A stretch of DNA of 64,000 nt from Zingiber officinale (taxonomy: Eukaryota > Streptophyta > Magnoliopsida > Zingiberales > Zingiberaceae): assembly GCF_018446385.1 (NCBI RefSeq), contig NC_056005.1, forward strand, positions 95,074,984 through 95,138,983, given 5' to 3'. The translations under genes were made by a program, and so were the position numbers. Of this stretch, positions 53,903 through 64,000 are shown in pieces (the stretch's first letter is position 1; every line of letters begins with the position of its first letter). Below the pieces are notes generated by a model. It saw only the letters and a program-made list of their open reading frames with translations, did not search any database and was not told the DNA's origin.

Positions 53903-56719
53903 AAAGAGCAGAGGGTCGAGCAGTGAAATCCATGAATAGTAGCGAGCAATATGGTCAATGCAAGCAATGTGCGTGCTTGGAGCGTGTGAACGTGGCCATC
54001 TGAGCCTTAAAGACCTTCTTCCAATAGAATAACCTCAAAACGCCTGCCGCAAGCGCTCAACAGGGGAAGGCCTCGCTTAAAAAAAGCTGGAAAAGAAAGT
54101 GATGAGTAGACACCGGAAAGAATGGAGGTAGGCCACGAGGAACCGAAGGTGGATTGCTAGTGGAAGCTGCTCGAGAGCAGTGAGAGAAAGATGGGATTTT
54201 GATCGATTTGATATCAACTTTCTTCTTTAATTTCTTTGTTTTTGATGCTTTTACCAAAGGCATTGCCAGGCCATGACAAGCTGGCTGGGCAGTGTCCCTG
54301 TACAAGAAGTCGAGCAGGACAAATTTTTATTATTATTTAATAATTTTTAAAATAAAAAATTTGATAAATATAAAACACTCTTAACCTAATTGTAATTATA
54401 ATGGACAAGCCCCTTTGTGCAACATGCAAGAGTATGAATACCAATTATAATTTTTAGTAGGTGCAAAATATTTCATTGGTTGTCTTAAATTTTTTTTTTT
54501 TTATATGTACTGTTATTATTCGGCAAAGTTCTTATGATTTATTTCCCTTGCACATATTGAAAGTCATTTTGGAGGAGCCGTCGGGATGATGATTTCATTT
54601 TTATTGTCAATCATTATACTGGATAAGTCTCAAACATGTTCTTTCGGATGGACCTAGTAACTAATATATGAAGTGTTACCATAATGAATAAGTCCCAGAC
54701 ATGCAATGATAAATTGTTCAAGTAATTATAAACACTCATGATCTAAATTTCAACTACGACGCATTTTAATATTTTTCTCTAGTAAAATAAAAAAGTTGGA
54801 ATATTAACTATTGAGCGAGGAGTAACTTATGTTTCCGGATTTACTACGATGACTGATAAAAAATTTTAATAGCGCTAGATTGATCATTTTTAGGATTAAT
54901 TGATTAGATACCTAAATTACTAAAAAAAAAATTATAATGGATAAAAAAATAAAATAAATCCTTTTTATTAAAATCTATAAAGGGCATTCTTTCTTATTTT
55001 TTAAAATGAGAATAGTATCTTATCCTGCTTTCTCTTTTAGTAAATTATATAGGTACTCTCAAGTGGATCGTTCGATCAATTTTAAATTTTTTATAGGTCT
55101 ATTTTAACTTTAAGCCTTGAATTGATTTGTCAATTATGTGAATAAGATAAATCAACATTGCAGTCGCTATAAAATCATAGTTATTATAATTTTATTTATA
55201 ACTATGACAATGCAATATTGTTGAATAGAATAAGTAGCGATGTGATAATTATTATAATGTGAATGTTAGATAAATATACTAAGTCTGAATTACAATAATT
55301 ATGATTTCGTATCTATTATAACATGATATATAGTAATTATAAACTATAGTTATTACTATACAAATCATAATAACTATAAAACTGTAGTTAATATAACATA
55401 AAAATTACTTGAACATTATACTTAAACGCAGAGGTTGAGAATAGAAAATAAAAAAGAGGGCAATTTGATGATTAAAAAAAAGGGGCAATTTTATTTTTGT
55501 ATTTTCACCAAATAATTTATTTAATATAAATTTCCACATGCAGTCTGACTCCTAGTACATATTCATGTTTTTTTTAATAAATAAAATAAAATTGCAGCAA
55601 ATGACATTATTGCTCTCGGTGTGTCTGTTCTTTAGAATATTTTTTTTATTTATTTAATTTTCATTTATCACATGTTAAATATTTTTAAATTCGATGGCCT
55701 GACTCAGATTTACTGATGCAGGTTGTTTGATTTAATCAAAATTATTATAATATAAAATAAAATTTATTTTAAATTAATCTATATTATATTAAAATATTCT
55801 TATTCTGATGTTAATAAATAAAATGTCTGTTTTTTAATTTTGGGAAGTTATTTTAATGATAATTAAATTTTTACCCTTTTAACTACCCTAAGAGATAAGA
55901 TATGTGTTTATTGGCTTAATCACTGAGGTGGCAAAAATTAATAGATTAATTACTTTTGTAGCAAAGTAATTGTAGCTTTGACCAACATGTTTAGTGCCTA
56001 ATTGCGATGATTAAAGTGATAATTATTATTATTTTTTACTTTAAATCCTCGTATTAATTAAACAAGTTAATGTTTCTATCAATGTGTGTCACAAAGAAGC
56101 GTGTTGTCCAAAACATAGAGGATATTTGAGTTGATGAGGTCATGGAGAGTACAAGGATAAAATGTTTGACGCTATAAGAGGGAGGATTTATAGTGAAAAT
56201 AAGAAAAGAAATCGAAAAAAATAAAAGAAATCATCATCCTCAATATTTTATTAAAAAAAATTATTAAATAACAAAGAATAATCTCAAAATATAATTATAT
56301 AAATATTTATATAGACAAACTCTAACTCATAATAGGTAAAATTGTTAAAAATACTCTAAATAAAAAAGTATTAATTATTAAAAATAATAAAATTGATGTT
56401 TGAAGTCTCCTAAAAGGCCTTTTTTGAATCGAAATTTGGCAATTATGGGTTCCGATTCCACCTAGTTGAACTATAAGTATTGGTTTTCGAATTAAAAGTT
56501 ATATCCCTTTGAAATTCGTAAGGCTTTCTTGGTCGATGTATCAATGTTGAAGTTGGAATTTGTTGAAATTTTTGTAGTTAAATGAAATAAATAATTCAGT
56601 GGTTGTGATTTGATGTTATGGAGTAATGGACCATCATTTTAATCAACTATTTATTTCTTGTTTTATTTAAGTCAACTTATGTTTTTTTTTCATCGATTTG
56701 ATTGTTTCTGAACGGAAAT
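53903..56719. other. AT-rich intergenic region upstream of BOR
   Basis: The first 400 bases are probably BOR promoter DNA. A minus-strand ORF at 54057-54305 is lysine- and proline-rich without family features, and I do not accept it. From 54310 the sequence is very AT-rich, with ATTATAATTATGA-type words around 55150-55400. No gene or clear element is visible. Confidence 0.5.
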
Positions 56720-56950
56720 CATTATTGGGCTGGTCATGGTGGCAAAAAGACGAATACGTTCGTCTCCAACGCCCCCGTCAATTCATCTCAGGATCAATAC
56801 GGAGGAGATAAATCACGGACGACTACTAACCTTTGGAATAATGAATAGTACATAAGGGAGACATTTATCTCGACTTTGTCGAAATTCGAATCTCAGATCT
56901 CATGATGGCAACACCTCATGTGCTAGCCACTAGACTCATACGAGAGGACA
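56720..56950 (-). mobile_element. tRNA-derived SINE-like repeat
   Basis: Read on the minus strand, an A-box-like TGGCTAGCACATGAGG is followed about 30 bases later by a B-box-like AGATTCGAATTTC. A non-tRNA body of about 150 bases then follows. A more diverged relative lies at about 57050-57235 in the same orientation (GATAAAT..GAGGGACTACTA block shared). The promoter boxes are imperfect, so this is a tentative SINE call. Confidence 0.45.
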
Positions 56951-59630
56951 TTATTAAGTCGGTCATGCTAAATGAGATTGTGGGTTGATCAATTTGATCA
57001 GTTTTGTCGATTTGATTGAATTAGAATTGATTTGATTGAATTAGAATGGATTGATGAAGTTGAATTATACTTTTGTTAATTCGTTCGTTAACATGAAGAA
57101 GATAAATTATGAGGGACTACTAGTGATTAGTGCACGTGGTCAAGATATGGAGAAAGACATACTCAAATGCATTGAGTTTGGATCCTAAAATCTCATATGA
57201 TAACACTCTATATTTTAACTACCGCACCATCCCAAAAAGACTTGATTATGATCGTCGTGCAAGTTAAGGTGGCATAGTAAAGGTACAAATAATTGAAATA
57301 AAGAAGTTGGATGTTTTGATTAGGCTAGACACTCTAATTAAATCTTATAGTTTGGAATCTAGATTTTAAAATTTAAAATTTGGGGTTATGTTTTGTTTTT
57401 GAATACCAATTACCAACTTTTTTTAAAATAAAACATATTAGGGGTTTAAAGATTTTTATTTTTTTTTTAAAAACAGTCAATAATTGGCATTAAAGATATA
57501 TAAACCCTAAATCACCTTGAAAAGTTGATAATAAGTGATCAAAGAGTGGGAGAGTCGGGGAAGTGCCCAAACGGACAGGGTCGAACGAACCGTATAGTTT
57601 GGTCCGACAACACGAGCAAGATTTATTCCTTATAATAGATGGGTTAGATACAAGACTAATCTAATGATTTAATCAAGCTAATTAATTTAATTAGATCGAT
57701 CGTAGTGATAACATTAAACTTTTTTGTTAAGTGATCTACTGTCATGTGAATGATATGTCTATTTTTTTTTTAATGGTGTAATGATAAATTTAAGTATACT
57801 GAATTTTAATACTATTTATGAAATTATTTTTAAATAAAATATCAAACTAATTTAAATTAAATATTAAGTTTATTAATTATTCTTTTTTATTTAATCAAGT
57901 GGATTAAAAAAATATTAAGTTAGTAAAAAAGTCTAAATCACACGAAAGCCATCACTCGATTTGAGATACATATTTAATTATTATCACCTTAACAAATATC
58001 TTTCTAATTGTTAGGTCTTCCCATTAAGCTAATCTTCCATCATTATCACATTACATTAAATTAATAACTTTGCTTTATGAGCTAATCAATAGACCTACTT
58101 CCCACACTTTTGCCAACTCAACATTAAAATAAAAAAATTAGATGTTGTGAGTGTGTTAACCTTAATCACCTACTTAAAATGATATCAACTTTGCCAATAA
58201 CCTTTTCCCCAACAAGATAACTCTTACTAAAAGGCTACAAGATATTGTTTCAAGGATTGAGGTGTAGGTTTTTTTTTTAATAATCTAAGTATTCAGATCT
58301 TACGATCTAATTAATTTTAGAGATGATTAATTTAATCTTACGAAAGTTTTCCATCAACTATTAGAGTAAATCTGAAAACACAGATAATAATCCACAATCC
58401 AAATGATTCACATGTGAAAGATAAATCTTACTCTTCTTTATATATTTACCATTACGTTATAGTCTGAGAGACGAAGAGATTGAGGTTGTTGAATATCTCT
58501 TGTTTCCTTTGACAAACAAAGAGGTAAGATAACTATTTTTTAAAAAATAAATTTAAGTATTTTATTTTGCTTAACTCATCAATGGAAAATTAGGCATTTG
58601 ACAAATAAAAAATGTTATCATTTAGCAACATTTTAAAATAAATAAATAAATGATACATGACATCAGCCAGCATGGGCATTGTTTGCTTTCTTTCTACTCT
58701 AAATTAAATTATTTAAATAAAAAATAGGAATTAAATCATAAAATGAGTGTCCATGTTCATCCTCTTTGTTCTAAGAAAAAAATATTTAATTTATTTATTT
58801 AAAATATACTTCACACTTTTATATTATTATTTTAAACCAATCGAACACATGAAACAAATATCAAAACAAATTGATTTGCAAGTTCATTAACAATGTCTTA
58901 TTGATGGAACAAGAAGATTGATTAGTTACATATTTATATTCTTTGATAATAATTTGATTAATTTTAAAAATAAAAGATTTTTTTAGTTTTTGACCTAAAA
59001 ACTTGAGTAGGAGAGGATTTTAAAATAAAAATAATAAAAAGAATATGAAGAAGAAAATTAAAACAACAACTCTTATCACTATATTTGTTAGCCCACTTTA
59101 ATTGACATCAAGATAACTTATTCAACACTATCTTAACCACTATATGCTTCTTTTATTCACCACTTACCAAACAAAGCTTCAATCCAGATCAACTTTTTTT
59201 TGAAAAAAAAAATAATAAAATATAAATAAACATGGCCGAATTTCTAAACCCTATCTATCAAGATGCAGTGTGCCTAGTGCTTATTATATAGGGATGATCT
59301 AGAGTTGACGTCAAATAAGTACAATAGTGATTGTTCTGCAGGTTAATTTTTAACAAGATAAAAAAATCACAAAACGTAGAGAATTTCTCTTTAGATTTAA
59401 CTACATTAACAACATAAAAATAATATTCTAACATCAACTTCACAAATGTTCAAATAATCTCAAAACTCTACAAATGTCCAAATAATCTCAAAACTCTTAT
59501 GATAAAATAATTAGAAATTAGTTAAATTTAAATACATCAAATTAAATCTAATTTATCTGTTGAGATGACTTGAACAAATAATCTCAAGCTACCAACAAGA
59601 ACTAGTTTCTGCCAAGTGTTGAGTGCAGAC
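56951..59630. other. AT-rich intergenic region
   Basis: Apart from the second SINE-like copy (about 57050-57235), only AT-rich spacer with A and T runs is seen. No ORF resembles a known family. Confidence 0.5.
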
Positions 59631-60120
59631 TGGTAGAGTAGACAGAGAGGTTGAGTGGGTAGATCGGTCGAGTAGCTAATATAGCCGACCGCGCTGTGTA
59701 GCAGATCAGACAGAGCGACCGAAAGAGTGAATGGTCAGACAGGCGTGCAGCCGAGCGAAGGAAGAGGTCGAGCAAGCTGCCGGAGCAAGTGGCCGGTCGG
59801 GCGAACTAACCGAACGATTGAGCGAGTGAGCGAATGGTCGATGAATTGACCGAGCAAGCGATTGGGCAAGTGGTCGGCCGGGCGGACTAATTGAGCGGGT
59901 TACCGGGCAAGCGAGCGAACGATCGAGTGGTCGAGTGAACTAGGCAAGCGGCCGAACAAACTGAGTGAGCGGACGAGCGGACTGGGCTAGTGGACGGGCG
60001 TGTCGTAGACCAAGTGACAGAGCGACCAAACGAGTATATAGTCGATCTGACAAAAAGGCCGATCGAGTTAGCGGCCGACCGAATTCCTCAAGTGGGTGGA
60101 TGGATCGAGGCCTGCGAGGG
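59630..60120. repeat. GC-rich island of degenerate short repeats
   Basis: Words such as GAGCGAACG, GACCGAGCAAG, GGTCGAGTG and GCGGCCGA recur with no fixed period for nearly 500 bases, in sharp contrast to the AT-rich flanks. It reads as a decayed minisatellite or the GC-rich part of an LTR. ORFs across it are repeat by-products. Confidence 0.55.
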
Positions 60121-61914
60121 TCGCAGTTTCCTTGAAACAGATTCACCTCACCTCCAACCCTGCTTTAAGATTTCCTCGGATCGTTTGTTTCCCAAGATAC
60201 AACAGTGATCCCTGGCAAACTGAGAGGTACCCGATTGACAGAGCCTCTCCCCATGCATTTATTCATATCATCAATGCAATGTGAATCAATATAAACCAAC
60301 CAATATGTCTTGAAACTCCCAATATGAGATTAAAGTCTCATTCACAATGAAACTTCATACCTTTTTCACCTCTTCTCTATTCATATATATATCCAACATG
60401 ACCTACAAGAATTCATCAAAAATAAGATCCAATAAGTTTTTTTTGGACCCTAACATGTGGCACACTAGGAGTGATAGTAAAGTATGAATAGCTTTAGACA
60501 CACTTTTTTTTTAAAAAAAAATAATTATTAATTTATTTTGATGCTACTTCAATCTAAGTGGAATTGGTATGCTAAGCTTAAATTAGATGGATTAGTACTT
60601 GTGAGTGCATTGCTTGAAGGCTTTTAAAAATTACAAATGGTAGCTAAGATACAAAGGCAATAAAGTGTTATTCTTAGTGAAGTCAATCCTCACTAGGTGG
60701 CAAAACAAAAATAAGTTTCCATTCTTTTCTCACATGATAAGTAAGATCAAACAAGTTACAAACTAAAGTATTCTTCTTCGTCATCCTCACCTTGATTGTG
60801 ACCAAGTTAAGATCAAGACGCGAGCATGAGTAAAATTCTCGATCGAGAGAGAACACGACAAAGAGGGTAATTCTATTATAAAAAAAAAGAGTCATCCCTA
60901 TTTCAAGTAGAACAATGAGCAATAGTTCAAATTAGACTAAAAATAAATTTTAAAACTGAATCACAAGTAAACACAAACTAGAGGTTGGGAAGAGAGTTGA
61001 CTTACAAATAAAAGTAAACACAATAATTGAATCTTGGACTAGTGAAAGCTGCAATGGGAGCTAAGCTGTCACTGGATTTCAATATCATTCAGAACAAAAG
61101 CATGTGGAAAGGAAAGAGACTGAGCCATTTTTACTCTTAATTAATATCTACTCTCCTTTGAAAATGTTCTAGTTTCACAAGGATGCAAATATTTTAATTT
61201 CAGAGTTTTCACTCTTAGCATTTCACCTCTTGATCATTGTGATTTGAGACTAGTTTCTTTTCTAGTGGAGTGAGTAATCAAAAAATGATGAGAATTTCAT
61301 AGTATTAACATTTAAATCTAATCAAATTGGATTTAAATATAAGATTTAAATATGATGAGATTTACTTGAAGTTCCAACAGAATTTCTCAGAGAATGCATG
61401 CTTTTGTAATACTTTGAAAACTTTTTTTTTAAAAAGTTTCAGACTGCTTTAACTGGTGGAGTCTGAATGTAGATTGCAATCTATCTATCTATCTACTTTT
61501 CTTTCTGTGACATAAAGAAAGAACCTGAACTGTTGTGCCTCTTCTGGTTCTTATTCAAAGCATCCATCATCAGCTTATCATCCAAAACCAGCACAATACC
61601 TGAGAGACCAAGCGAGTGTTTTAATTTCATTCTTTAATTAAGATTAGAATGAATTAAATCTCTATGTAGGATTTGTGGAACAATCTTGTTGTCAAAGATT
61701 ACGATGATCTTAGCTGATAATCTCATGCTGTAAATCATGGAAGGAAAAACTGCTTCGGATGACTGAGTTGCATGGGAAGACAGGACTATCTATGCAATTT
61801 TCTTAAAAGAGATGCTTCTTTGTTCAAAATCTAAGCTCCTTATATACGAGTGCCTCCCTTTTGGTTACGTTAAATGACTGGATAAAGGTCATTCAATGTC
61901 TTTATTCGTCAGCT
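60121..61914. other. Intergenic region, possible retroelement remnant at left
   Basis: At about 60270-60370 a block (ACTCCCAATATGAGATTAAAG) has a diverged relative at about 62290-62400 (TTTTAATGTGAGACTAAAAT). Both may be pieces of one old repeat family. Otherwise the sequence is AT-rich without a gene; a (TCTA)n run lies near 61479-61495. Confidence 0.4.
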
Positions 61915-62225
61915 TTGAAATGCCAGTCACTCGTCAGTTGTTTCAATCGGCGATTATAGATTGCATTAATCTCATGTGGCATTCGATGCGCGTAGGTCGT
62001 GCTCATACACTAGCCAACTTAGTTCAGTGCAAGTTGGACCCTAAACTTGCTCGCCAACCTTGAAACGACAGTCTTTCATTGTTGTTTCAGTTGGTAATTA
62101 CGGATTGCATTAATCTAATGTGGTATTCGACGCGGTAATGACAGATTGCATTCATCCAATGTGGTATTCAACGCACACAAATCGTGCTCACATACTAGTC
62201 AATTTAGTTTAGCGCAAGCTGGACT
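61915..62225. repeat. Tandem duplication of a roughly 150-bp block
   Basis: The order TTGTTTCAATCGG, GATTGCATTAATCT, ATGTGG, ATTCGACGCG, TCGTGCTCA and GTGCAAGTTGGAC occurs at 61936-62040 and again, diverged, at 62082-62226. The second copy has its own internal 40-base duplication (GATTGCATTAATCTAATG/GATTGCATTCATCCAATG). Non-coding. Confidence 0.65.
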
Positions 62226-63432
62226 TTGAATTTGAATTCCCTATGGGCCCATGAATGAGAGAGAGTTTCTCCCTTTATATTTATTTACAATTATAATGCT
62301 CATGATACAACACAAACTAACATAATATCTTAGAATTTTTAATGTGAGACTAAAATTTCTATACACAATGGAGTTCTCTCCATCCAACTCTTTATTTCCG
62401 TTCATATTTCCAATAGGATTCAAATCTAGGACTAGTCAGTTAACAACCGACCACTGAACTATTAAGAAACGACTAAAGATTCAATTAGTATGAAACTTTC
62501 TTTGTAGTGGCTTCATTCCATATGGGAAACACCTCAAGTGGATTGCAAGTGATCGACGAGAAAGAACAATGGAATCGGTATAAGTTCTACAAAGGATAAG
62601 ATAATGACATACCAAATGTATTTTGTTGGAACTGAAATGTGGACAGTAGGCTGGGTAGGAAAAAGGAAGGAGCTCAAAGATTTTGTTCTTTATGTTGGGA
62701 GAGATTTTTATACAGTCACTTGATCCTTCCATTGCAATAACCTTGCCGATAGTGTTTTATAGATAGGTTTTATCAACTTTTGGCTGGTAGACAAAGAGAA
62801 AAGAAAGGAAGAAATTCAAATTCAAACTTACTCATTTACATTCTACTTTTCAACCCTCTTTCTATTCCCCGTTATTAGGAAGGCGGTGATAGTTGTGATC
62901 GTTGTGTCAATGAGAACCAACTATCAACGATGAGCAATGTTCGACAATGGTGGTGGTTGACGACCATCATCATCGATGGGTGGTGGTATAGATGGTTGAT
63001 AATTATCCCTTCCTTTCCCTTTATAATTTTTTCAACATTGGATAGACTAATTTCAATGAAAGAAAAGGTTAAGACTTGTAAGGACGGAGGCAGGAATTTC
63101 ATATTGAGGGGGCAAAAGATATGTGTTTACGTTGAGGAAAGATGATTATGTCATTGCCTCCCATCTACCTCTCTTTCACCCCCTATTCTTATACCTCATA
63201 AACATCTTACACTAAAAAATTGAAGGGGCCTCCTTTGACTCTGTCCATAGCCAAGAGACTCAAACTTTATTCATTTGTCTCCTTTAATCTACTTTTAAAG
63301 GGTAGCCCTGAGAAGCAAGATCGATTAATGAAGATATTTCAAATTTTAAAATGATATAACTTTTGATTCGGGAATCAAATGAGGCTTTGTTTTTTTTTCA
63401 CTTATATATTTATGAGAGATCTAAATTCATTG
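62226..63432. other. AT-rich intergenic region
   Basis: No gene is seen. A small GTTG/ATGGTGG-rich patch around 62925-63000 produces overlapping short ORFs on both strands that resemble nothing known. Confidence 0.45.
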
Positions 63433-64000
63433 TTGGTGCAATATCCCTCAGGTCAAGGTTGACCTGGGTAACCAAGCTGAGTCTTGGTTTAGGTTTAGAT
63501 GTTTGACAATAAGATATTGATTGAAGAAGAGTCAAGTAGGTCAAGGTTGACTGGATACTTGACTGGGAAGTCCTAACTGGGATGTTAGGCAAAATGAAAG
63601 TCCTGGTGAGTGAAGCCAGGCAGAAGAAAAGTCCTGGTGAGTGAAGCCAGGCAGAAGGAAGTCCTAGTGAGTGAAGCTAGGCAGATGGAAATCCTGGTGA
63701 GTGAAGCCAGGTGAAAGTCCTAGTGAGTGAAGCTAGGCAGATGGAAATCCTGGTGAGTGAAGCCAGGTGAAAGTCCTAGTGAGTGAAGCTAGGCAGAGTG
63801 AAAACCCTAGTGAGTGAAGCTAGGTGAAAGTCCTAGTGAGTGAAGCTAGGCAGAGTGAAAACCCTAGTGAGTGAAGCTAGGTGAAAGCCCTGGTGAGTGA
63901 AGCCAGGCAAGGGAAAATCCAGATGGATCAAGGATGATCGGACATCTGGTGCTGGGAAGTCCAAGTAGGTCAAAGGATTGACTGGATACTTGGCATGAAA
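63433..64000. mobile_element. Probable LTR start, cut by the window edge
   Basis: Sequence beginning TGTTGGTGCAATATCCC at 63433 and running into GGTCAAGGTTGACC words has the look of a plant LTR start, in contrast to the AT-rich DNA before it. The element continues beyond the window, so neither family nor target duplication can be settled. Confidence 0.45.
63597..63912. repeat. Minisatellite, GTGAGTGAAGC unit
   Basis: About a dozen units of 20-28 bases share GTCCTGGTGAGTGAAGCCAGG or the C-to-T variant AGTGAGTGAAGCTAGG, separated by GCAGAAG, GCAGATGG or nothing. The inner CCTGG...CCAGG and CTAG...CTAGG can pair, so each unit can form a small hairpin. Confidence 0.85.

Noticed and set aside
54057-54305. 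Minus-strand ORF of 82 residues upstream of BOR
   Set aside because: No recognisable domain, unremarkable composition, and it lies upstream of the likely BOR promoter without its own signals.
63597-63912. CRISPR-like array at the right edge
   Set aside because: Units are contiguous minisatellite copies with only 0-8 variable bases between them.

Overview
This is plant nuclear DNA, AT-rich overall. It holds spliced genes with canonical GT-AG introns and many nested transposons. The three intact genes are plant families: a DEAH-box splicing helicase, a DUF538 protein and a BOR-type borate exporter. Gene style and repeat content suggest a monocot, perhaps a Zingiberales (ginger-type) species; that is an inference, not something the sequence proves.

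Layout. 1-4600 is repeat-rich, AT-rich flank: a tandem dimer of a 492-bp hairpin-ended repeat, an old LTR-type fragment and a SINE-like piece. 4860-10434 (+) is a complete seven-exon gene for a Prp43-type DEAH helicase (723 aa). Downstream lie a Mutator-like MITE with a 10-bp target duplication (10884-11308) and AT-rich spacer.

14709-46849 is one large Ty3/gypsy element of the Tat type on the minus strand. It has 1.4-kb LTRs, an exact 5-bp target duplication (TCTAT), a tRNA-type primer site, gag-pol remnants, and antisense ORFs of the 'putative gypsy type transposon' kind in its 3' half. It looks broken. Inside it sit a solo Copia LTR (24339-26742, duplication CTCCC) and a second, related Copia element in the opposite orientation (27538-39789, duplication CTATC). 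One LTR of that Copia element is in turn disrupted by a left-truncated CACTA DNA transposon remnant. The remnant has an Ulp1-like protease module, a CACTA terminus and, at its left, the first exon of a tau-class glutathione S-transferase. The order of events reads Tat, then Copia, then CACTA, then a deletion.

48486-49128 (+) is a two-exon DUF538 gene. 49576-53435 (-) is a complete twelve-exon BOR1-like borate transporter (712 aa), convergent with it. Its 5' leader carries several short upstream ORFs, including a minimal AUG-UAA, a feature known in plants from boron-responsive translation. 54-64 kb is AT-rich intergenic DNA with a SINE-like copy, a GC-rich degenerate repeat island, a small tandem duplication and, at the right edge, the start of an LTR-like repeat with a minisatellite.

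The three intact genes do not form a pathway. The most noteworthy items are the nested transposon history with a captured GST exon, the hairpin-rich tandem arrays and the doubled antisense ORFs of the Tat element, and the uORF-rich leader of the boron transporter.
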